DNA of 64,000 bases from Papaver somniferum (Eukaryota; Streptophyta; Magnoliopsida; Ranunculales; Papaveraceae), in assembly GCF_003573695.1 (NCBI RefSeq), contig NC_039362.1:173919690-173983689 (forward strand). Direction: 5' to 3'. Shown in pieces: positions 32,877-42,509 of this stretch. The notes below the pieces were generated by a model, which did not search any database, was not told the origin of the DNA, and saw only the letters and a list, made by a program, of their open reading frames with translations. Made by a program: the position numbers and the translations under genes. Each line of letters starts with the position of its first letter. The stretch's first letter is position 1.

Positions 32877-33460
32877 AAACTAAGGTAATTATGTTAGTTC
32901 CCAATCGACAAAACTTCACTTTCAATGAAATAACATAATTACTATTGTAGTTTGAGTTTCTAAGATGTTGATGGAAGCTGAACTGGTAAAGCAAAAAATT
33001 TTCATCATTTCTTGTTCTTAAGTTGGTGTGAGCTACTTGCAGATGAAAGTGAAGATATTCTAATCCCATGAATAAGAGGAAAAGATCACAAGAACTCTAT
33101 TTCGAGGTGTAAATTCCATGACAAACTCTAGGCCTAGGAGGTCATTGATGATTTACTTTGCACCATTTGTTATATGTTCATTTTCTTTTCATGTCGTTTG
33201 ACGTTTATTATATAGAACATGTTTGATATCAATTTATACAACGAGTTTCCGGAAGGAAAGATGCAAAGAAAAAATAATTATCAAGTAGAACAATAGAAAG
33301 GGTCGGTTGGATGGTCCATTTCTCTCTCTAATTTGTGATCTTCATTATCTTGATTCGGTAATGCGCATAAACATGTGGCCGATATTTTAGTTATGAATGT
33401 TATTTTGATTTAAATCTTCTTTTGAATGAATGTCTTATTACAGTTTATTTTTGATGCTCC
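32877..33460 (+). repeat. B3-array downstream and upstream unit (continuation of 22582)
   Basis: 32877-33000 continues the segment broken at 22601 and matches 3725-3845 and 34265-34390. 33050-33250 matches 5500-5640, the sequence before the B3-like exon remnant. No coding remnant was recognised in this stretch. Confidence 0.7.
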
Positions 33461-33479
33461 TGGACGTAAGTATTGAACG

Positions 33480-34390
33480 CAGCTAGAATATTTTTGTTGT
33501 CGTACATGCTTGTGTATTTTAAAAAAAAAAATTCAATCCATTTTAGGTGGTTTGGGTTGAAGAAAACTCTTTACATACACCATTCAAAAAACACTCCTAA
33601 ACCGCCCATTTCACATACTCATCTTTTTTTAATGGTCTCATATTTTTTTGTCAATGGCCAAGGTTTGAGTTATGAACAAATAAAGACACAAATCGATTAT
33701 TCATGAAGTTGTTGGCCATTTCTCTAGATTCTCATATCTCTGATTCTTTTTTGTTTATGTTTAGTGTTGTGGTTTCCTTGAACTGTGGTAGAAAATTGTC
33801 ATGTACCTTCTATGGTTAGAAGAGGGTGCCTATATCGTATCCTTGTTGGTAGTTAGTAAATATAGTTAGTATTAATAATTAGTTAATTATAATGTAATGA
33901 ATGGTTTAGATGTAACCATCTGGGAGAGTAGTGAGCGTTGGACGCTGAGAGATAAACCTAGATATTTAAGCTAGTGAAATCCGTAATGAAAATCTTATGA
34001 AAATTATTAATCCAAATTATCGATTCAATTGTCTAGGCTTATTCTTCGGAACCAGTAGGCTCGATTCTTCGGAATTGGGATAAACTTGTCATTGATCCAA
34101 ACGGGTTCATGACAAAAATCCGATCACAAGGAGGGTGTGTGTTTCTATGTAACCGTCAATAGTTGTGTTTTCATGTAAATTTACAGATGTATGTTCTATG
34201 TAAACATGAATAAACAATGTTTTACTTATACATGGATGTTTCAAATGTTTTATGGCATATGTTTATAAAACTTAGGTGGTTGTGTTAGTTCCCAATTGAA
34301 AATTCACTTTCATTAGAATAACATAACTTCTATTGTAGTACTGTATAAAATTTGAGCGTCTAAGATGTTGGTGGAAGCTGAATTAGAAAT
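33480..34390 (+). repeat. B3-array unit, interrupted by a solo LTR
   Basis: 33480-33560 corresponds to 22240-22320, 33600-33796 to 22350-22465, and 34115-34390 to 3590-3850. The stretch is the 3' flank of a B3-like copy. The coding part itself is missing. The solo LTR at 33797-34114 is absent from the other copies. Confidence 0.7.
33797..34114. mobile_element. Solo LTR (318 bp)
   Basis: It begins TGTCATGTACC, ends GGTTCATGACA (inverted end TGTCATG/CATGACA) and is flanked by a 5-bp TSD AAAAT (33792-33796, 34115-34119). The paralogous array copy at 22450-22465 reads GTAGAAAATCCGATCAC straight through, an empty-site control. It contains no ORF. It probably arose by recombination between the two LTRs of a full element. 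Confidence 0.9.
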
Positions 34391-34519
34391 GAAATAAACT
34401 TCCTTAATCTTTTTGGTTTCAAGAATTGTAATGGATATCTGTGAACTCCTTGGATTACCCAGATTTTCCATACCAATCCTTTAGTGGTGGGTTTAATGTG
34501 GAAGTATACGAAAACAAAT

Positions 34520-34640
34520 TTAGGAAAGGGGTAGTTATTGTTTGGTCTTATTTTATGTGGTCCCAAGTTAGTTTGGTCCACCAATAAAAAGGGAGTTATG
34601 TTTGGTCCTTATTTATTTAAGAATATTAAAGTATCTAAAA
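34520..34640. repeat. TTTGGTC-rich left arm of a possible TIR element
   Basis: Motifs TTGTTTGGTCTTA, GTTAGTTTGGTCC and ATGTTTGGTCCTTA occur here. The inverse strand at 39870-39985 carries the same family of motifs (GTTAGTTTGGTCTTG, TTGTTTGGTCCTAA). The two zones may be terminal arms of one roughly 1.2-kb non-autonomous element into which the LTR element at 35458-39687 inserted. Exact ends were not found. Confidence 0.45.
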
Positions 34641-34894
34641 TACCCTTTCTCTCTTTTATTTTTCCTATACATGATAGTTTTTTTTCTTCTATTTTTTGTC
34701 TCTACTAATTTATCTCTACTCTTAACATTAATAAATAAAAATAACTTAAAAACTGAATATCTCTCAAAATATATGTCAAAAATTAACAAATTTTATATAT
34801 TCGGAAAGGTCTCGACGAGATATACACAACAAGTACTCATTATACTATGTTTCAGAACTTTAATTTTTTTTGATATAATAGTAGTTCATATATG

Positions 34895-35395
34895 AGAATG
34901 AACACTATTTTTGAACATGGTAGTTCATTCTAGTTCCAGCAGTTCATTTCGTAGAATGAACTCGTATATACTAGCAATTTATTTTGTAGAATGAACTCAT
35001 AATAGTAGTTCATTTTGAAAAATGAAGTCGCAATGGTAATTCATTATTATTATAGTTCATGATAATTAAGTATGGTAGTTCATATTGTAGAATGAACGCG
35101 TAATAATTGTTCATTATGGTAGTTCATATTATAAAACGAACTCGTAAATGATAGTTCATATTGTAAAATGAACCCATGATAGGTGTTCGTATTGTAGAAT
35201 GAACTCCTAATAGTATTTCATATGGTAGAATGAACTCGTAATAGTAGTTCATTATAGCAGTTCATTTTGTATAATGAACTCAATTTTTTTTTTTGATAAG
35301 TCAAAGTAGAATGAACTCAACTCATATGTTATTTTATCCTAAGAGTTCACTTTATATAATGAACTAGCTAGTATGGTAGTTCATTTTATCGTTAA
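34895..35395. repeat. Hairpin minisatellite based on AGTTCATT...AATGAACT
   Basis: About 14 imperfect units of 30-45 bp, each with AGTTCATTTTGTAGAATGAACT or a variant, so every unit can fold on itself. Units are separated by 'CGTAATAGT'-like AT stretches. Nothing codes here. Confidence 0.85.
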
Positions 35396-35457
35396 TCTTT
35401 AGTTAAGGGATAAAGTATAAATTAAAAGCTGTGAAATATAGCGACAATGGAACTCAT

Positions 35458-35727
35458 TGTCACGTCCCGGATAAGGGCTGAACACTTACTAAGGGAAGAT
35501 AGTATGTTAGTTAGTGTAGGAGTAGGAGTCATACGAGTGGCACGTGCCAGTGCAATAGTCCTTTTCTCTTTATAACCTTTGAGTTCCTGTAATCAAAGAT
35601 ATTATCGAAATAGAAATTGTTGTTTGGTTTTGTTCTTCCGCCTCTTTGAGGTGTTTATCTTCAATTTCTACAGTGTAGATCCTGTAGGATTGAGCCTGAT
35701 TACTTATTTGTAGTGTAGATCACTACA
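35458..35727 (+). repeat. 5' LTR of the pol-less element
   Basis: 270 bp, close in length to the partner, with many shared long runs such as CCTTTTCTCTTTATAACCTT and TTCTTCCGCCTCTTTGAGG. The TCTCTTTATAACC stretch is the probable TATA region. Confidence 0.88.
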
Positions 35728-35761
35728 AGTGGTACAGAGCCGGTCTTTCCTTGGATTTATC

Positions 35762-36118
35762 ATGGATGATTTGAGGGCTGTAATGAGTGCAAGGTGTGAA
35801 GTAATCAATCTTCGATTGGATTACCTAATTCAATTGGGAGATAGTTCACCAAATCGGAACCAGAATCTCCTAAATTTGTTGGATCTCATCAATCATGCAG
35901 AGAGGAAGATAGAGCTCCACACTAGAAAATTAAACCAGTTACCAACATCGGAGGAAACTTCAATCGAAGTTGCTGAGGTTGCAGAAATAACGAAGATGGA
36001 GGATGTAATTGACAGCGAAGAAATTGTTCAGGACTCAATTAACACAGAGTTGGTCACTGATTTCTACCGAAATTTTCAACCCCATTGGAAGATGAAGATG
36101 ATGATTCTCATGAATTAG
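35762..36118 (+). pseudogene. Gag-like N-terminal ORF of the pol-less LTR element
   Basis: The first ATG after the primer site is at 35762 (MDDLRAVMSARCEVINLRLD). The product is short, helical-looking and charged, with an acidic stretch (TSEETSIEVAEVAEITKMED). Position and charge suggest the N-terminal part of the element's main protein, but no gag family was recognised. The frame is lost at about 36075; the continuation in the next frame (PLEDEDDDSHELEL...) keeps the acidic character, so one indel probably separates them. Confidence 0.5.
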
Positions 36119-36993
36119 AGTTGATTCCTCCATACTTCTTTATTGAATCTGAAGATGTTGATTCACTTACTGGTAGGAGTAAACCATTTGACGAAGTTGA
36201 AACACCAGAGCAAATTGAGTTCTCCAAGGATTTCATTACTCACCTCGTTCTGAATTGTAAGAATTTTCTTTATCTCCATCTTGATTTTACTCATTCCATA
36301 TTTGATCGTGGAAAGTTTGTTGATGGGTCATTTTTCGTTGATGATTACCATGGGAGAATTGTTGATGAGTTAGTTTTAAAACATGGGTATAAATTCAATT
36401 TGTTGTTTAGGAATTCATTTGAAATGGTTCTGTTGAGGATGGTTATACTGGTGATGGGCATTATCTTCTTGTTAAAATGCTTCAATCGGGTATTATGTGT
36501 TTCAAGGGAAAATATGTTATCAGTCACCAAATGGTTAGTGAGAAATCTTATCACCCTTGTTTCAACTTTATCAAGTAGAGTAATTGATCACGGAAAAGAT
36601 TCTTTAACTATTGACAAGTATCCTTATTGTGTTAGCAGCAGTTCTAAGTTCAGTTTTGATATACTTACTTCTTGCTTGGTTGATTTTAACGGGTTGATTC
36701 TAACTCTAATGGATGATTATGATGGAAAATTCATTAATGAGCTTGTTTGTGAGCATGGGTACTGTTCAGGTTTGATGTTTAGCATAATAGTTGTTTGTAA
36801 ATTAGCCAAAGGTGGTATTACTAGTAATGGTTGGATATGTTGGATAAAATTCCTGAGGGTGAATCTTGGTTTATGTGTTGCGGTAAGGCTGATTTTCTCT
36901 TACAACTTAAAATGGTTAAAGTTGATGAAATTCTCTTTCTTCTCTTCGATATTGTGCGTAGAATGTTTGATCGTGGAAAGGGATTTGAACTGA
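36085..36993 (+). pseudogene. DRGK-repeat ORF, first part
   Basis: The open frame has no ATG at its start and continues the previous ORF. It contains FDRGKFVDGSFFVDDYHG at 36301 followed by VDELVLKHGYKFNLLFRNS, and IDHGKDSLTIDKYPYC at 36583 followed by INELVCEHGYCSGLMF. The two blocks are therefore diverged copies of a roughly 95-130-residue repeat. Leu/Ile/Phe-rich stretches between the motifs resemble membrane segments but may be repeat decay. The frame breaks at about 36820. No known family was recognised. Confidence 0.45.
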
Positions 36994-38096
36994 TTCAGAG
37001 GCCTTTCTGTTCTGTGGATGACTGTGAATTCAGTTCGGGTTTAACCTGTTCTTGTTCATTTATACTTAATGTTTGTTCGATTTTAATGGATAAACCCAAT
37101 GAAGAAGTTCTTACAAATGGGTACCAACTAGAATTGTTGTTTTTGAATTCAATTGAATTGGTGTTGGCTAAGGAAGGTGACTGTGAGGTTAGTGGTTATC
37201 TGTTTCTGGAAATGTCACTGAGGGACAATATATACCAGAGTAGTTTAACCTCTCTGTTGGGTAAATACTGTAAAGAAATTGTTCAAGAGCAGATTTATGA
37301 ACAGTGGGTACATGCATCCTTCTTACATTATAATTTTTGGTTTTCTGCCATTAATGAAGGTTGGTTAAATCATTTTCGTAGGCAAGTCTGTCGTCCAGCA
37401 GTGATTAGAGTGTATAAACTAGAAGGTGGTGTTCCTTGGTTCCATGTCTATTCTCTTATGGTGATATTCTTCATTGTTAAGAGGTATGATTTATTTGAAA
37501 TATCTATGATTTTCACTGAGCAGATTTCTCAAATAATTGCTAACATGGGTAAGGCAAGTTACAAAGTCAGGATTGATGAATACCTATTCATTATTATCAT
37601 ATTTGATCGAGGCAAGTTGTTAGATGATACAAGTAGTAGTGCTTACGAGTTGGAGAATCGTGTCAGCCATACTATGCTCCTCGTATGGAAAGGGAAACTA
37701 AAGAGCGAAAATTTTCTCTGTTATCCTTGCTGCTGCGTTTTCGATCTCAGGGCTCAATGCATAAAGCTACTTTCGTTCAATACTTCAGGTGTGCACTCTC
37801 ATGGGTTATTTCGTGTGTATCTTCATTCTTTTGTTTATCAACTGCTGCAGCTTGGGCCTGATGGTGATGTATGTTTTTATCGATTTTCTACCCAATTGCT
37901 TAAAGTCTTGATTTCAGATAGTGATCATGTAGAGTTCCATGTTTTTTCTCTTGTGGTGAGTCTTACAAATCTCATGAGAAGCCCTGTCAAGCTTCTAAGA
38001 ATGGGTTTAAATTTAGTGAAAATGCCACGGAGAGGTGGTATTCCCGGTTATAGTTATGGTCGAAGGGTGTTGACCGTGGTAAAGATTGTGACGTAG
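36831..38096 (+). pseudogene. DRGK-repeat ORF, second part
   Basis: It continues the previous frame after a shift near 36820. It has FDRGKGFELIQRPFCSVDD at 36966 followed by EEVLTNGYQLELLFLNSIEL, and FDRGKLLDDTSSSAYELENR at 37602. A fifth copy VDRGKDCDVEVGILF starts at 38069 in another phase and is followed by LESGYCSELLPEYL. At 421 codons it is the longest open frame of the element. The repeat is visible at DNA level as TTTGATCGTGGAAAG. Function unknown; no similarity to RT, integrase or envelope was seen. Confidence 0.45.
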
Positions 38097-38148
38097 AAGT
38101 GGGAATTCTGTTTATGATCTAATTCTGGAATCTGGGTACTGCTCTGAA

Positions 38149-39226
38149 TTGTTACCTGAGTATTTGTGTGCCTTTTTGTTGGGTATATATGGTGATAGTC
38201 GTAATGCTAGTATATTGGGTGGTGAAATGACGCAGATAGGCAATGCTCACATGGCTATATTGAGACTCCAATTGACAAGGGACAGCAGGTACTTCTCTAA
38301 GTACTGCCTCGGGTTAGATAACTCAAATTTTGCTGGAGATTTCGAGTCCTTCCCAAGTCATGAGTGGCAACAATTGTACTGGGTTACAGGACGCAGGAGC
38401 TGTAACAAGTACCTTATAGTAGCAGCTGAGTATTTTGTTGGCACTACCCAACATCTTTTTAAGCAACTGCGGACCTCCACACCTGATGGCTCAACAAGAT
38501 GGAGATGAGACTCTCAACTCCATGTATATGATACACAGTTCGCAAGGGGTAACGATAGTTCTTGTTATCACATTACATGGCTTTCCTGAATACACTCCGT
38601 ACATCAAAGATTGTATACTTCTTAAAAGGTTTTGGCTGGAAGTATTCACCACAGTAGCTACTACATTACAAGTCAGCACAGGTCATCACTCTCGTACCGC
38701 TGGCCTAAGGGGGGAAATGAATATATCCATCTCACACAATGGCCTGGAGACGATTATGTCAGCAAGCCTCTGTGGAATTTTTCGAGTGTTTGATTTTGTG
38801 TACACAGGTTCAGGAATGACTCTTGGAAATAATCTATCCCAGTTTCCACACAACCACAGTTTTGCTAAAAAGGGGTACAAGCAGCTGAAGACAAACAAGG
38901 AAGAAGTTATCTTCCCAAGAAAAGAGTTGCAGGTGACAGTTCTTGTGTTGGTGGAGATGGCAAGTTTAAGACTACATCTTCGCATACAAGTTCATTGCAG
39001 AGAAGTTAACATGAAGATGCTTCTTTACGCCTCAATGGGTAGTAGAGAAAGTCATCTTATGCTGAAAGATACTCATACAGTCATTTGTAATCCTATTTGG
39101 AAAGTGTTATTCGTAGCTGCAAGTGGTGCCATTACTAGTATATACCCGGACTCCAGTTGTGAAGATACAAGGCCTGTTTACTACGGGGAAGTGATTCCAG
39201 GCTCAAGTTCATTGATTATTTTTTGA
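38149..39226 (+). pseudogene. C-terminal ORF remnants of the pol-less LTR element
   Basis: Two overlapping open frames (38149-38508 and 38435-39226) cover the last kilobase before the 3' LTR. They show no family motif. The lack of stops over 264 codons in the second frame is notable in an AT-rich region, so it may have been coding until recently. After 39226 short frames end with DKDNLKGWEF close to the polypurine tract. Confidence 0.35.
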
Positions 39227-39418
39227 AGGAGACTTGGATCAAGTCGATTGCTACAGTTACACGAAAGAATTCAGCTTGTTATGGGCCTTATTGTTGAAGT
39301 TATGGAAACTGCATTCATGTCTTCTACGACGCTGGAGAAGGAGCTGCAACAACTGTGTTCCGGGGTCGAGCTCATTTTATATCCTTGAGGACAAGGATAA
39401 TTTGAAGGGGTGGGAATT

Positions 39419-39687
39419 TATCATGTCCCGGTTAAGTGCTGACCACTTGCTAAGGGAAGATAGTATGTTAGTAAGTGTAGGAGTAGGAGTCATATGAGTG
39501 GCACGTGCCAGTGGAATAGTCCTTTTCTCTTTATAACCTTGAGTTCCTGTAATTGAAGATATTATCGAAATAGAAATGGTTGTTTGGTTTTGTTCTTCCG
39601 CCTCTTTGAGGTGTTTATCTTCAATTTCTACGGTGTAGATCCTGTAGGATTGAGCTCGATTACTTATTTGTAGTGTAGATCACTATA
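39419..39687 (+). repeat. 3' LTR of the pol-less element
   Basis: 269 bp, preceded by the polypurine tract and followed by CACAT. It differs from the 5' LTR at several scattered positions. Confidence 0.88.
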
Positions 39688-39692
39688 CACAT

Positions 39693-40010
39693 TGAAAAAC
39701 TCTCATCGATGGCTCTCCGAAGATATAAAGTTTATCATTTTTGGACATGTGGTTCAAAAGATATTTCGGTTTTAAGTTTTTATTTATTAATGTTTATTAT
39801 GAGAGGGAAAAAAGAGAAGGGTATTTCTGCTAAAAGACTGTAACATCATTGATGACGTCATCCTGTGTAGGTATTTTCTACCCTAAGACCAAATAATAAT
39901 ATTTAGGACCAAACAATAATATATAAAAATGACCAAATAGACAGTTGACTAGGTCAACAAGACCAAACTAACTCAATTATATTTTTTTCAAGGACTACAT
40001 AGTATTTCCT
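39693..40010. other. Spacer with inverse TTTGGTC motifs
   Basis: On the minus strand 39870-39985 repeats TTTGGTC-type motifs found at 34520-34640 on the plus strand. 39690-39870 is AT-rich and holds no recognised gene. Confidence 0.4.
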
Positions 40011-40014
40011 ATTT

Positions 40015-40660
40015 CAGGAAATTGGATACGGTGCTTCAGAGTTGGGATATACTCCCTCCGTTCCATTTTACATGATGTTTTAGGATTATTTTCTTGTTCC
40101 ACAATACTTGAAAGTTTTCATATATTCCCAAAAAACTACCAATAATACACTAACACCTTGTCTTGGAACTATAAGTTTATTTTAAAATGCACTAATAACA
40201 ATTAATGTTTGAAGACTTTTCTTATGAGTATAGTTGGAAAATCTTCCTATCTCTCCATTTCTTAATGTACGTGAAAACTCCTAGAATGTCATTTAAAGTG
40301 GAACGGAGGGAAATATAACGGTAAAAAGTAATGAGTGGTTGGAAAGAATTTCTTCAAGATAATAGTTCGATTCATGGGATGAAAGTTGAAATATATGCTT
40401 TTCGCAATGTTGCCACTTGGAAACTCTGTTTTGTTGTCTATAAATATCAAGAATAGAGGAGTGAAGGGGTTCTTGCCGAAACAGAGGAGAGGGTGAAGAA
40501 AAGTGGTAAAGACTAATCATGCTTTAATATTCTTTTGATTGAATTTTTTTCATTAAATTTTATTTTCAAAACTCATGGACCTACCAACTGTTAAACACAG
40601 CTTGTGTAGTTTTTGTAGTTTCAATCCATTTTTGGTTGTATGAGATTCAAGAGAGCAAGC
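40015..40660 (+). pseudogene. B3-like gene fragment with Stowaway insertion
   Basis: 40015-40045 (AGGAAATTGGATACGGTGCTTC) matches AGGAAATATGATATGGTGCTTC in the intact gene. 40350-40460 matches its 3' end (GAAGTTGAAATATA..., GGAAACTCTGTTTTG, TATAAATATCAAGAATAGAGGAG). Between the two a Stowaway MITE (40052-40313) is inserted. The 3' flank 40590-40660 follows the same order as other array copies. Indels and stops prevent translation. Confidence 0.75.
40052..40313. mobile_element. Stowaway-type MITE (Tc1/mariner), about 262 bp
   Basis: Terminal inverted repeats CTCCCTCCGTTCCATTTTAC and, on the other strand, TTCCCTCCGTTCCACTTTAA are the classic Stowaway ends. TA dinucleotides at 40050-40051 and 40314-40315 are the target duplication. 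It is non-coding and split a B3-like pseudogene. Confidence 0.92.
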
Positions 40661-41330
40661 ACTGCTGGGTACTCTCAGTTTGATGCAATTAAATTTTCAG
40701 TTCTAACTTTGATGCATCTAGAGCCGGAATTGATAAAATAGTCCGGAAACGGAGTGGTACGGAAACCACGGACACACGGATAGCGTTGATTGAGAAGAAT
40801 CTGGCTCTGAAGAGAGCAAGCACTGCTGGGTACTCTCAATTTGATGCAATTAAATTTTCGATTCTAACTTTGATGCATCTAGAGCCGGAATTGATAAAAT
40901 AGTCTGGAAACGGAGTGGTACGGAAACCACGGACACACGGGTAGCGTTTAACTTTGATGCATCTAGAGCCGGAATTGATAAAATAGTCCGGAAACGGAGT
41001 GGTACGGAAACCACGGACGCATGGGTAGCGTTGATTGAGAAGAATCTGACTTTGATACCATGATAGGAATCCTCGGGCCTTACTAACCTCGAAAACCGGC
41101 TTGTAAGGATAGGATTGTCCGAGACTTATTAAGCACGCGATCTAGGTTTCCATAGACGATGTGGGACTATTTAACCCCAGGGCTACACAGACGGAATGGC
41201 ACGAAAATCACGGACGGAGTGGTACGGAAATCACAGGCACACACAGGCGGAAACGAAGTGGTACGAAAAGCACGGGCACACACAGGCGGAAACGGAGTGC
41301 TAGGAAAACCATGCACACACGGTAGATAGG
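40651..41330. repeat. 161-bp tandem repeat plus 40-45 bp satellite-like repeats
   Basis: Unit 1 starts GAGAGCAAGCACTGCTGGG at 40651 and unit 2 at about 40812; a third, 5'-truncated unit starts at about 40949. Each carries GATGCATCTAGAGCCGGAAT and GGAAACGGAGTGGTACGG. From 41190 to 41330 the submotif 'CGGAAACGGAGTGGTACGAAAA.CACGG.CACACA' repeats four times with changes. 41057-41170 between them holds TGATACCATGATAGGAATCC, a motif common at ends of plant interspersed repeats. Confidence 0.85.
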
Positions 41331-41784
41331 ATTGACGGAGGCTTATAAACCACACGATTTATAGAATGCCCTTGTGAGATAATTGGTATTCCGAAAGTTT
41401 CAAGTTTCTCGTCTATTACAAATATGTTGTTCTTCCAAATTGACTTAGGGTTTGTTTGGTTTACTTAAATTCATACTAAATGGCATGCTCGCGTTAACGT
41501 TAATCAAATTTGTTTGTTTAAGTAAAGTACTGAAATTCCAAAAACTATTTTCCAAGAGGCTCATGATTTAACGGACTGACAAGACTTGACTAACGAGTCA
41601 AGGACCCAACTCAAAATTTGGAATCAGACCCAACATTGTTTCCTACAAGTAGGGTTTTGTTTCCTAACTTAACTCTAAGCCTGAATTTGCGATATATATA
41701 CTAAGGTACAAGAATAGCATTATTCCTAAACTCATCAACTTTCCTAACTCACATCTGTGGCCGTTGTTTCCCTCGATCACCTCC

Positions 41785-41792
41785 TATAAATA
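41785..41792 (+). promoter_or_regulatory. Probable TATA box of the B3-like gene
   Basis: TATAAATA within CTCCTATAAATATATGC, about 155 bp before the chosen ATG at 41946. A CTCTCTTATAG pyrimidine-rich stretch follows near 41860. The leader may contain a small intron (TTTCTGCAG before 41900). Confidence 0.5.
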
Positions 41793-41945
41793 TATGCATA
41801 TACTAGACTAGCTACTTCGATCATTATTGTCTAATCACTGTCTGGCAATTCTGTGTCTCTCTTATAGATTTCCAGCAGCCATAAACTATTTTCTGCAGGC
41901 TTGTTCTCTTATTCTTCTCTTAGACTAGTGAAACCATTCAAGAAA

Positions 41946-42509
41946 ATGGAGGATGAAGCATTAGTAACAGCAGCAGCGATTCTTTACAGAACTAGCAATT
42001 CTAGAACTAGGACCGAGAGAACCCAAACAGAGACTTATATGCGTGAAGAAACTGAAAAAAGAGATAATCATCATCTTGTTCCATTTAGAAACGCAGAAGA
42101 CGTTCCAATCACCAACCAAAGTTCGAGTTATGAAGATATTAAGGCACACATCAATAATAGAGCGCTGGAGAATTCGGTATTTACAAAACAAATACACCAG
42201 ACTGACTCTGTTGGGGACTGTTTAGATTTAAACGAGGACTTTTTTTTTCAAGAAATCGTACCATCGCTGCGGATAAAGGATGAAATTCTTCGTCATGGAA
42301 TTAATGTCGAAGTATATGATAGTAAATTAAGGAAATATGATATGGTGCTTCGAGGTTTTGGTAAGAATCCAACGATAATTAACCTTCATTGTTGGAATGA
42401 GTTGCGTCAAGATAATGATTTTGCAGCAGGAATGAAGGTTGAAATATCAGTTTATCCTGATGCCCTGACTAGGAAACTCTGTTTTGCTATCTACAAGATT
42501 TTAGAATAG
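41946..42509 (+). CDS. B3-like domain protein (putative DNA-binding)
   Basis: The first ATG is at 41946; the frame is open upstream to 41901 but has no earlier ATG. The product is 187 residues (MEDEALVTAAAILYRTSNSR...). The N-terminal 90 residues are polar and charged without a known domain. From about residue 95 to the end it resembles the small plant B3 domain class: FFQEIVPSLRIKDEILRHGI, then VEVYDSKLRKYDMVLRGFG, W in NLHCWNELR, GMKVEISVYP and the terminal KLCFAIYKIL. B3 domains bind DNA in plant transcription factors, but this subgroup is weakly characterised. The assignment rests on pattern only; the order hydrophobic-basic-W-G-x-V-E-I and a C-terminal LCF fits. It is the only uninterrupted copy of a local array of at least five fragments. 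Confidence 0.6.
   Translation: MEDEALVTAAAILYRTSNSRTRTERTQTETYMREETEKRDNHHLVPFRNAEDVPITNQSSSYEDIKAHINNRALENSVFTKQIHQTDSVGDCLDLNEDFFFQEIVPSLRIKDEILRHGINVEVYDSKLRKYDMVLRGFGKNPTIINLHCWNELRQDNDFAAGMKVEISVYPDALTRKLCFAIYKILE

Larger units (their letters stand above)
35458..39687 (+). mobile_element. LTR retroelement with no recognisable pol, unusual DRGK-repeat ORF
   Basis: The 270-bp LTRs (35458-35727 and 39419-39687) start TGTCACGTCCCGG/TATCATGTCCCGG and end GATCACTACA/GATCACTATA. The first is followed by a primer site TGGTACAGAGCC (35730-35741), and the second is preceded by the polypurine tract GAAGGGGTGGG. The flanks CTCAT (35453-35457) and CACAT (39688-39692) fit a 5-bp TSD with one mismatch. 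No protease, RT, integrase or RNase H motif was found in the 3.7-kb interior. Instead it holds a chain of overlapping open frames. Confidence 0.85.

Noticed and set aside
38435..39226. Envelope-like reading of the 264-codon ORF
   Set aside because: No signal peptide, transmembrane pair or envelope motif was seen; kept only as an unknown ORF remnant.
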